Source: Candidatus Omnitrophota bacterium (GTDB lineage Bacteria; Omnitrophota; Omnitrophia; Omnitrophales; Aquincolibacteriaceae). Taken from it: 42,429 nucleotides of DNA. Positions within the stretch are counted from its first letter, which is position 1. Every line of letters starts with the position of its first letter. Location: NCBI GenBank assembly GCA_903819565.1, contig CAIJDY010000107.1:1-42429 (forward strand). Reading direction: 5' to 3'. The notes under the pieces are model-generated. The model ran no database searches. It saw nothing but the letters and a program-made list of their open reading frames with translations, and had not been told where the DNA came from. Positions 7,840 to 14,185 of the stretch are shown here, piece by piece. Both the position numbers and the translations under genes were made by a program.

Positions 7840-8412
7840 TCAGGCGCGACCCGCGACCTCACCGGTTTCGGTGTTCACGCGGACAGAAGTGCCCGGCTCG
7901 ATATAGAGGGGGACCTGGACCTCGATGCCGGTTTCGAGTGTTGCTTTTTTCATGGAACGACCCGAGGAAGAGGTTCCTTTCATGACCGGATCCGTCTCGG
8001 TGACGGCCAGTTCGACGTAGACGGGCAGTTCCAGCGAGACGACGGTTCCGTTCAGCTTTAGCGCCTGGACTTCCAGGTTTTCCTTCAGGTAGAACCGCTG
8101 TTCCGCCAATTTTTCCGCGCTGAGAGAAAATTGCTCGAACGTGGCGTTGTCCATGAAACAATAATCGGAACCGGAAGCGTAAAGGAAAGCTGCCGGAACT
8201 TTTTCGACGTCCGCCAGATCGAATTTTTCCGCCGTCTTGAAGGTCTTGTCCAGAACGGCCCCGTTCAGAAGATTGCGTACCTTGGATTTCACCATGGTGG
8301 AAGCCCCGCGCGCCGTCGGGGAAGTGAACCGGACATCAAGCACGAAGTAGGGAAGTCCCTCGATCAAAATATAAAGTTTCTTTTCCAGTTCGTTCGCTGA
8401 AACCTGCGACAT
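7840..8412 (-). CDS. efpL: elongation factor P-like protein, EfpL/YeiP type
   Basis: A 190-residue member of the EF-P family, which binds ribosomes stalled on polyproline-type motifs and helps peptide-bond formation. The loop that carries the modified lysine of classical EF-P (PGKGQA) here reads SPTARGAS and is one residue longer. This is the signature of the EfpL/YeiP branch, where an unmodified arginine sits at the loop tip. The C-terminal OB domain also fits that branch (LETGIEVQVPLYIEPG ... VAGRA, compare YeiP ending in MGRA). I chose the ATG at 8412, giving MSQVSANEL, because AAGGAG stands 7 bases upstream on the minus strand; a longer frame to 8448 adds 12 unlikely residues. No EF-P lysylation genes (epmA/B) are near. 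Family is certain; the EfpL assignment is strong but rests on motif reading. Confidence 0.85.
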   Translation of the reverse strand: MSQVSANELEKKLYILIEGLPYFVLDVRFTSPTARGASTMVKSKVRNLLNGAVLDKTFKTAEKFDLADVEKVPAAFLYASGSDYCFMDNATFEQFSLSAEKLAEQRFYLKENLEVQALKLNGTVVSLELPVYVELAVTETDPVMKGTSSSGRSMKKATLETGIEVQVPLYIEPGTSVRVNTETGEVAGRA

Positions 8413-8581
8413 GATGGGGCTCCTTCCCTGTCCGAAGTTTCGGACCATGGAAGCGTCATTCTATACGAGAGACGTTCGTTTACCAAGAGCTCCTTGAAGC
8501 GGGTTTGATGCGTCGACGGACGGGGAGAGGCCTTTGCCGCGGAAGGATGCGTGATGGAGGAGGTTCCGTCAAACATTTAAG

Positions 8582-8610
8582 TTGACGGCAGTGCCCCCAA
8601 GGGATTAAAT
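8582..8610 (+). promoter_or_regulatory. sigma-70-like promoter before the GT2 cluster
   Basis: TTGACG (8582-8587) and TTAAAT (8605-8610) are separated by 17 bases and stand about 70 bases upstream of the first gene of the accessory cluster. A 6-base inverted repeat (CGTCAA ... TTGACG) covers the -35 element. It is the best promoter candidate in the 270-base gap between the divergent efpL and GT2 genes. Confidence 0.5.
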
Positions 8611-8682
8611 CTCACTCTTGATAGGTCGTCGCGAACGGGCTGTTCTTGAAGTTAAAATGACTTAAGCGGACGGGATTTGATT

Positions 8683-9438
8683 ATGTTGTCGGAAGGAAAA
8701 ATTCGGTCACTGACGGTGGTCATCCCCATTTTAAATGAGGAAGCCATCATTGAAAAAAGCCTGACCACTCTCTCCGATGTTCTCAAGACCATATGTCTTG
8801 ATTACGAGATCGTCGTCGTGGACGACGGCAGCACGGACAGGACCGCGGAGATTCTGAAGAAACTGGCTCTTTCGATCGGACGTTTGAAGATCCTCCGGAA
8901 TTCCCGCAATGAGGGTCTCGGTGGCGCGTTGTGTCACGGCTTCAAGCACGCCGCGAAAGATGTCGTCTTCTATATCGATGCGGACATGCCTTTCCAGTAT
9001 GCCGAGGTCTTACGCGCCGTGAAGATCCTGGAAGAAAGCCGCGCGGACGGTGTTGCCGGATTCAGGAATAACCGCGAGCAGGAGCCTTTTTTCAGGCGTC
9101 TTTCGTCGATGGCTTATAACGGGTGCGTGAGCTGCCTCTACGGCATCAAGATGCTGGATATCAATTGCGCTTTTAAATTGATGAAAAGAAATGCGCTGAA
9201 ACAGCTGGATCTGAAAGCAAAGGGGTCGTTCATCGATGCAGAATGGATGGTCCGCGCGGCCTACGGAGGATATAAAATACAGGAGCTGGGAGTGGAGTAT
9301 TATCCGCGCCCTCAAAGCAGTTCGCGTTTGTTCCGGCTCCGCCCAATCGCGACGGCCTTTTGGGAGATGATAAAGTTTTTCCCCGATATCCGGCGTTTGA
9401 AAGGTCCCGCGAGTCAGGACCCCCAAGCATGCCGTTAG
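8683..9438 (+). CDS. GT2 glycosyltransferase, polyprenyl-phosphate sugar synthase-like
   Basis: A 251-residue GT-A fold glycosyltransferase of family 2, closest in pattern to dolichyl/undecaprenyl-phosphate mannose, glucose or aminoarabinose synthases (DPM1/ArnC type). Visible motifs are VVIPILNEEAIIEKS, VVVDDGSTDRT, NEGLGGALCHGF and the metal-binding YIDADMPF. No C-terminal membrane spans are present, as in soluble or peripheral DPM1-like enzymes. It probably moves a sugar from a nucleotide donor to a lipid phosphate on the cytoplasmic face of the membrane. The ATG at 8683 follows a weak ribosome-binding site; a TTG at 8677 is possible. The stop overlaps the methyltransferase start by 10 bases. 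It is the first gene of a four-gene series. Confidence 0.88.
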   Translation: MLSEGKIRSLTVVIPILNEEAIIEKSLTTLSDVLKTICLDYEIVVVDDGSTDRTAEILKKLALSIGRLKILRNSRNEGLGGALCHGFKHAAKDVVFYIDADMPFQYAEVLRAVKILEESRADGVAGFRNNREQEPFFRRLSSMAYNGCVSCLYGIKMLDINCAFKLMKRNALKQLDLKAKGSFIDAEWMVRAAYGGYKIQELGVEYYPRPQSSSRLFRLRPIATAFWEMIKFFPDIRRLKGPASQDPQACR

Positions 9439-10112
9439 CCGGAATCTGTGAAAAATTCCGTCTTTTTCCATTTCGTTCCCGCATGGGGACGATTGCCCGC
9501 GGGTATCCGGCCAAAATACTGCCGCATCTTTTTGTGCGGTGGTTTTCCTGCCCTTTTGAGCTGATCGAACCCCACGTACCCAGGCAGGGGGTCATTTGCG
9601 ACCTGGGATGCGGTCACGGGCTGATGCTGCACCGTCTGGCGTCCCTTTTGCCTCCGGAAGCGACCCTTCTGGGGTTTGACATCGATAAGGAAAAGATTGG
9701 TTTTGCGCGGGCTTTTGATCATGATCATCGCATCTGGTTTGAAGCGAGAGACATTCTTGCTGCATTGGATCTGCGTGATGTGACCTGCTTGATTTTGAAT
9801 GATGTCTTGCACATGCTTTCCTATTCCCACCAGGAACTTTTGCTTCAGAGGTGCTTCGATTGCCTTGCGAAGGAAGGCGTTCTGATCCTTAAGGAAATAA
9901 ATGCCCAGGCGTCCTGGAAATATTGGTGGGCAGGCATCCAAGCGTATTTTGTAAAGGATGTCTTTCGTCTTACCCGGGGGGAAGGATTTCATCCCCGGTC
10001 CGTGGGTTGTCTGACCGGGCTGCTGGAAAAAATCGGTTTTAAAGTGGACGTTCTGCCGGCCCACCAAGGATATCCCTATCCTCACATGATCTTTCTTTGT
10101 CACAAAGGTTGA
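9429..10112 (+). CDS. class I SAM-dependent methyltransferase
   Basis: A 227-residue Rossmann-fold methyltransferase. Motif I is VICDLGCGHGLMLHRLA, motif II ends in GFDIDKEK, and the motif IV region is LILNDVLHMLSY; the C-terminal half has the usual Tyr/Phe-rich strand order. The N-terminal about 50 residues are basic and aromatic and may help dock on membrane. The ATG at 9429 overlaps the end of the GT2 gene, indicating coupled translation. In this cluster it probably methylates a sugar, lipid-linked sugar or lipid intermediate; the substrate cannot be read from the sequence. The next gene begins 9 bases after it. Confidence 0.85.
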   Translation: MPLAGICEKFRLFPFRSRMGTIARGYPAKILPHLFVRWFSCPFELIEPHVPRQGVICDLGCGHGLMLHRLASLLPPEATLLGFDIDKEKIGFARAFDHDHRIWFEARDILAALDLRDVTCLILNDVLHMLSYSHQELLLQRCFDCLAKEGVLILKEINAQASWKYWWAGIQAYFVKDVFRLTRGEGFHPRSVGCLTGLLEKIGFKVDVLPAHQGYPYPHMIFLCHKG

Positions 10113-10121
10113 ACGCATGCA

Positions 10122-11465
10122 ATGAAAGAGACCGCTCTGCTGTTTAATCCGCCTGCTCCGCCCGGCTCGCAGTGTGTCATTCGCGACTTCTACTGCAGTT
10201 TTTCTTCGAAAGCCGATTATTATTGGCCTCCTCAGGACCTTTTGGCGCTGTCCGGGGTTCTGCGGGAAGATTATGATGTGCAGGTAATCGATGCCGTCGC
10301 TTCCGGACTCGGTCCGGCGGCCTGCCGGGAGATGATCCAGGCCAGCCGAGCCTCGGTGATGATCTTTGCCACCGGCAGCGTTTCGCTGACGGCAGATATG
10401 GCGTTTATGGGGAGCATTCCAAAGCGGGAGGGGAGCCGGTGGCTTGCCAGTGCCAGCCTGTTTCATTCCGCGAGGGAAGCCACGCTGCGCCGGTATCCGT
10501 TTTTGGATGATGTGATCTCGGATTTTACGGACCCAAGCATCCTTGACCGGCTGCGAGGCAAAGAAGCCCGGAAAGTCGTGGCCGCCGAATTCAGTCTCGG
10601 CAGGCCTCTGTATGAGCACTTCATCGGCCGCGGGAAGTCTTTACCGTTTTTCGGAGGGGCGTTTTTTTCCATCATGACAAGTTCGTTCGGCTGCGAATTC
10701 AGCTGCGGGTTTTGCACGGCGGGGACGTACCGGATCAAGTTCAGGGACATGAAGGAAGTGTTGGAGGATATCGGGTATTTGAAGAGCCGCGGCGTCGGAA
10801 AGATCTTTTTTGTCGATCCTCTTTTCACGGCGGATCCCCAAAGGGTCCTGAGGTTCTGTGATGCGGTCCGCGATCTGAAAATGGAGTGGATCTGCAATGC
10901 TCACGTGGATACGATCCAGGACGAGGCTCTGTTGTGCGCCATGGAAGCAGCGGGCTGTCGTGTTCTTTTGATTGGCGTGGAAAGCGGAGACGAAGATCTC
11001 CTGAAGCGATGGGGAAAGCGTACGGACGTCGGACGGATCAAAAAGGCGTTCGCGTTGTGCCGTAAACACCGGATCGCGACGCTCGGGTATTTTATCATCG
11101 GCCTGCCGGGGGAAGACCGGGAATCCTCCCGGAAAACGGTTCGTTTTGCCAAGGAGCTTCGGTGCGATTATGCTTCGTTTGGATATGCGACCCCCGATGA
11201 AGGAACGCGGTTGCGGAAAGAGGCGTTAGAGAAGGGATGGTGCAGTCCCTCCGAGATCTCAAGAGATTTCGACTCTTCGCAGGCGCCGGTTTTAGGGACC
11301 GAAACCTTGCCGCGCGAAGAGGCCGTTCAATTATTTCAAGAGGCTTACCGGAGTTTTTATTTTAGACCCGGATATATTCTAAGTGCATTGCTGAAAGTAA
11401 GGTCCCTGACGGGGCTAGGCGCCTTGTTCCGCACGGGGAGGGCGATATTAAAGAAAAATATCTGA
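10122..11465 (+). CDS. radical SAM protein with B12-binding-like N-terminal domain (HpnJ-like)
   Basis: A 447-residue protein with an N-terminal domain of about 170 residues like the cobalamin-binding domain of BchE-type radical SAM enzymes (starting LLFNPPAPPG, without the DxHxxG motif) and a radical SAM TIM barrel with the 4Fe-4S cluster motif C191-x3-C195-x2-C198 (GCEFSCGFC). Later motifs FFVDPLF, GVESGDE and GYFIIGLPGE are typical of this group. It sits between a GT2/methyltransferase pair and a YdjC-type deacetylase, the same relative order as hpnI-hpnJ-hpnK, in which HpnJ rearranges a lipid-bound aminosugar. Whether this enzyme does ring contraction, methylation or another radical step is not evident. 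It overlaps the deacetylase if that gene begins at an AUU codon (see there). Confidence 0.88.
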   Translation: MKETALLFNPPAPPGSQCVIRDFYCSFSSKADYYWPPQDLLALSGVLREDYDVQVIDAVASGLGPAACREMIQASRASVMIFATGSVSLTADMAFMGSIPKREGSRWLASASLFHSAREATLRRYPFLDDVISDFTDPSILDRLRGKEARKVVAAEFSLGRPLYEHFIGRGKSLPFFGGAFFSIMTSSFGCEFSCGFCTAGTYRIKFRDMKEVLEDIGYLKSRGVGKIFFVDPLFTADPQRVLRFCDAVRDLKMEWICNAHVDTIQDEALLCAMEAAGCRVLLIGVESGDEDLLKRWGKRTDVGRIKKAFALCRKHRIATLGYFIIGLPGEDRESSRKTVRFAKELRCDYASFGYATPDEGTRLRKEALEKGWCSPSEISRDFDSSQAPVLGTETLPREEAVQLFQEAYRSFYFRPGYILSALLKVRSLTGLGALFRTGRAILKKNI

Positions 11466-12289
11466 TTGTGAATGCCGATGATTTCGGTCTCGATCTCGAA
11501 ATTAATCGCGGGATCGATGAAGCTTGCCTCGGAGGGATGGTGAGAAGCGTTTCTCTTCTTGCTACGGGCAAGGCCTTTGAGGATGCGGTGGGGCGTCTTC
11601 GCAGGATGCCCAGGGTCGGGGTCGGGATCCATCTGTGTTTGGTGGCTGAAAGATCCGTGCTTCCCGCGCAGAAAATCCAGAGCCTTGTTGATGAACAAGG
11701 GCGGTTTCCTTCCGCCTATCGGAATTTTCTTGTAAGGTTGTGGACCCGCCGGATTCGTCCGGAGGACATTGCGATCGAACTCGACGCCCAGTTCAGAAAG
11801 TTTCTTGATCACGGAATCCACCCGACGCATGTTGATAGCCATCAATACATTCACCTCGTTCCCGCAGTTTCAACGACCGTGATCGAACTCTCTAAAAAAT
11901 ACGGGGTAAAATGGATCCGGTATCCTTCGCGGCCGGAGCGGTTTTTCCCGCGAAGTTTACGGGCCGCGGCGAAAATGATGGGGCTGGCGTTATTTTCGAG
12001 ATCGCAAACGCGGCGTATTCGAGGATTCGGCATCCGCGTTCCGGACAATTCTCTGGGATTTCTGGAATCAGGGCGTCTGGATGCCGGGAAGATGCGGGTG
12101 TTGTTGGATCGGATGATCTGCGGCGTCAATGACCTGACGGTCCATCCCGGCTACTGTCCCCAAGAAAGGGAATACGCGGCGTGGAATTATCATTGGGAAA
12201 CGGAGCTGGCTGTTTTGAAGGATGAGAGCACGATGCGTTTGGCGCGTGAAATGCGCATACGAATAGGGAATTACGCGGAGCAATCCTAA
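11447..12289 (+). CDS. YdjC/ChbG/HpnK-type carbohydrate deacetylase, probable AUU start
   Basis: A YdjC-family metal-dependent deacetylase that removes N-acetyl groups from sugars such as GlcNAc derivatives (ChbG on chito-oligosaccharides, HpnK on a hopanoid sugar). The family opening KYLIVNADDFGL, the VGIHLCL strand, HPTHVDSHQYIHL and LTVHPGY metal and active-site segments are all present. The only common start codon in frame is GTG 11468, which would cut off most of the first beta strand. The frame is open upstream, and an ATT at 11447 preceded 5 bases away by GGGGAGGG gives IKEKYLIVNADDFG, the normal N-terminus. I therefore place the start there (280 residues); CTG 11462 and GTG 11468 are the alternatives. 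It overlaps the radical SAM gene by 19 bases. Confidence 0.85.
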   Translation: MKEKYLIVNADDFGLDLEINRGIDEACLGGMVRSVSLLATGKAFEDAVGRLRRMPRVGVGIHLCLVAERSVLPAQKIQSLVDEQGRFPSAYRNFLVRLWTRRIRPEDIAIELDAQFRKFLDHGIHPTHVDSHQYIHLVPAVSTTVIELSKKYGVKWIRYPSRPERFFPRSLRAAAKMMGLALFSRSQTRRIRGFGIRVPDNSLGFLESGRLDAGKMRVLLDRMICGVNDLTVHPGYCPQEREYAAWNYHWETELAVLKDESTMRLAREMRIRIGNYAEQS

Positions 12290-12374
12290 AGCGGTGGATT
12301 CCCGTTTTTTTCCCGCGGATTTTTCGAAACGTTAGTTCCGGAAAGCTGGGCGCGGCATCGGGCCCCGGCGTTTT

Positions 12375-13787
12375 TCAATCGCCTCGCGTGTGGGCGGAAA
12401 CGGCTTTCCAGCTTCTATAAAACTCGCGGACTTGATTTAAGGACCGTATCCTCTTGAGGTAGGACCAATACACGCGAGGGGAAGAATAAAAATCCTTCAG
12501 GATCGATCTGTGCGCCGCGACGATCTGTTCTTTTGACAGTCCGGCGGGTATAAAGACAGGATCGAAACAGGAAAACCGGTCCCACTCCGTGTCAAGAGTC
12601 CCGAACTCGTGGATCCGGTTCCAGACCTCTGAACCGGGATACGGGGTAAAGTAGGTTAGAGAGATGTCGTCCAGGCCAAGGCTTTTGATGAAATCCGCGG
12701 TTTGCTTTAAGGTTTCGGCCGTTTCCAAAGGATTGCCGAGCATAAAGAAGCCCTTGGTGGAAAAGCCCTGTTTTTGAGTGAGCCGTATTTTGATTCTGAT
12801 CTCGTCCAGCGTGATGCCCTTATCATAGAAATCGAGTATCGGCTGGGAACCGCTTTCAATGCCGTACAGGATCTGCCAGCAGCCGGATTGTTTAGCGATC
12901 TTCAGCCTGTTTTCCGTGATGATATCGATCCGGCTCAAGGCCGACCAGGCGATCCGGATGTTCTTTTTCCTGATCAGGCGAGACAGCTCCTCCAGGCGTT
13001 CTTCGGAAAGTAAAAAATTATCATCTTCGAAAAAGATCCCCCGGATGCCGTACTCTTTTTGAAGCAGCAACATCATCTCTGCCACGTAAGCGGCGCTGTG
13101 CAGCCTCACCTGATTGCCAAAGATCGCGCGATCGCAGAAAACGCACCGGCCGGGGCACCCCCGGGAAGTGACGAGAGAAACACAGGGCATCTCTTTGATG
13201 CTTTGAGTGGGGACCCTGTAATAGCGATCCAGCCGCGGCAATAGATCAAAGGCCGGAAAAGGAAGTTCGTCCAGGTCCCGGATCCTGTCCCGGGAAGGGG
13301 TCCGTAGAAGCTTTCCGTCCGCTTTGAAGACGATCCCTTGAACCGAGGTTAAGGAGGCTCCCTCCCGCAGTGCCCGCAATAATGCTTCGAGGGTCCTTTC
13401 TCCTTCACCGAGAACTCCGATATCAAAAGCGGCATTTTCAAGCAGCGTTTTTTCAGGGAGGGCGGTGAAGTGAGGCCCCCCGATAATGATCGTTATTCCG
13501 GGTAGTTTCTCTTTGAGCTTCTTTGCAAGAGCTGAGGATGTTTTTACGGAGACTGTGGTGAGCGTGATGCCTAAAAGAGAAGGATTTTTTTCACAAATTG
13601 CCACTGCGGTTTCTTCCAGTCCGTACCCCAGCGCGGCCGCGTCCAGGAGGCTTGTCTCAAAGCCCATTTTCCGTGCAGTGGCTGCCAAAGAAGCCAGGCC
13701 CAGGGGAGGTTCCACGGCGCCGGCCTGAGATAAAATGCCGTAACGCTGATTTGCGCTCACGGGGGGATTCACAAACAGGGTTTTCAC
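12375..13787 (-). CDS. B12-binding-domain radical SAM protein
   Basis: A 470-residue enzyme on the opposite strand to its neighbours. The N-terminal about 150 residues form a cobalamin-binding-like domain (LFVNPPVSANQRYG, PPLGLASLAATAR, IIIGGPHFTALPE, GEGERTLEALL). The radical SAM core has C211-x3-C215-x2-C218 (GCPGRCVFC), the IFFEDDNFL strand, YGIESGSQPIL and FFMLGNPLET, and a short helical C-terminal extension. Members of this BchE/P-methylase/HpnP-like superfamily methylate or rearrange lipids, sugars and antibiotics. It lies between the intact deacetylase and a decayed deacetylase fragment, which suggests it entered the locus secondarily. Its start is about 390 bases away from the divergent GT-C gene. 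The exact reaction is unknown. Confidence 0.88.
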   Translation of the reverse strand: MKTLFVNPPVSANQRYGILSQAGAVEPPLGLASLAATARKMGFETSLLDAAALGYGLEETAVAICEKNPSLLGITLTTVSVKTSSALAKKLKEKLPGITIIIGGPHFTALPEKTLLENAAFDIGVLGEGERTLEALLRALREGASLTSVQGIVFKADGKLLRTPSRDRIRDLDELPFPAFDLLPRLDRYYRVPTQSIKEMPCVSLVTSRGCPGRCVFCDRAIFGNQVRLHSAAYVAEMMLLLQKEYGIRGIFFEDDNFLLSEERLEELSRLIRKKNIRIAWSALSRIDIITENRLKIAKQSGCWQILYGIESGSQPILDFYDKGITLDEIRIKIRLTQKQGFSTKGFFMLGNPLETAETLKQTADFIKSLGLDDISLTYFTPYPGSEVWNRIHEFGTLDTEWDRFSCFDPVFIPAGLSKEQIVAAHRSILKDFYSSPRVYWSYLKRIRSLNQVREFYRSWKAVSAHTRGD

Positions 13788-14090
13788 GGTCCTCTCCTCG
13801 ACGCCGATAATAAGTGCGGTTTTTCGGCCGCAGCATGTCCGGTCGTCTCAGGTCAAAATGCTAACGGCGCGCGGCCTCCGGCGACTTTTTGCCGATCATT
13901 GTACTATATCCGTGAGAGGGATCGATGCAACCGTAATCTTTCGGCAGGGGGGGGGGATCGCTTCCGTTCTTTTCACGGCGCTTTCTTTCGGCTATCATGT
14001 GCGGGCATGGAGCCCGTTTCCAGAGCCATCCATGCTGGCGGTTCTCGAATGGGTGCGCGGGTCCTTGATATGGCCGCGTGATCCCTTCGT
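13788..14090. other. intergenic stretch between divergent radical SAM and GT-C genes
   Basis: I see no convincing gene in this stretch. A 97-codon open frame (13858-14151) exists but has no recognisable protein pattern, no good ribosome-binding site, and ends inside the deacetylase remnant in another frame. A run of nine G bases lies at about 13948-13956. The stretch may be further decayed remains of the second deacetylase copy, but I could not align it. Confidence 0.4.
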
Positions 14091-14185
14091 GAGGGGGCCT
14101 GAATGGGTGGGCTGTTTTAAAGGATGGGGCTTTGATGTTCTTTGCGCGTGAAACACACATGAGAATAGGGAATTATGCAGACTGA
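14091..14185 (+). pseudogene. 3' remnant of a second YdjC/ChbG-type deacetylase gene
   Basis: Reading the frame that ends with TGA at 14183-14185 gives WAVLKDGALMFFARE, then RIGNYAD. The intact deacetylase at 11447-12289 ends with AVLKDESTMRLAREMRIRIGNYAEQS. By hand alignment about 54 of 75 bases match between 14108-14182 and the 3' end of that gene. The frame is closed by a stop at 14090-14092 and nothing upstream continues the homology clearly, so only the C-terminal about 30 codons are left. The ATG of the GT-C gene (14175) lies inside the remnant, showing that a deacetylase copy once directly preceded and overlapped that gene. Confidence 0.75.

Noticed and set aside
13858-14151. 97-codon open frame upstream of the GT-C gene
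   Set aside because: No protein pattern or ribosome-binding site, and its 3' part reads the deacetylase remnant in the wrong frame.
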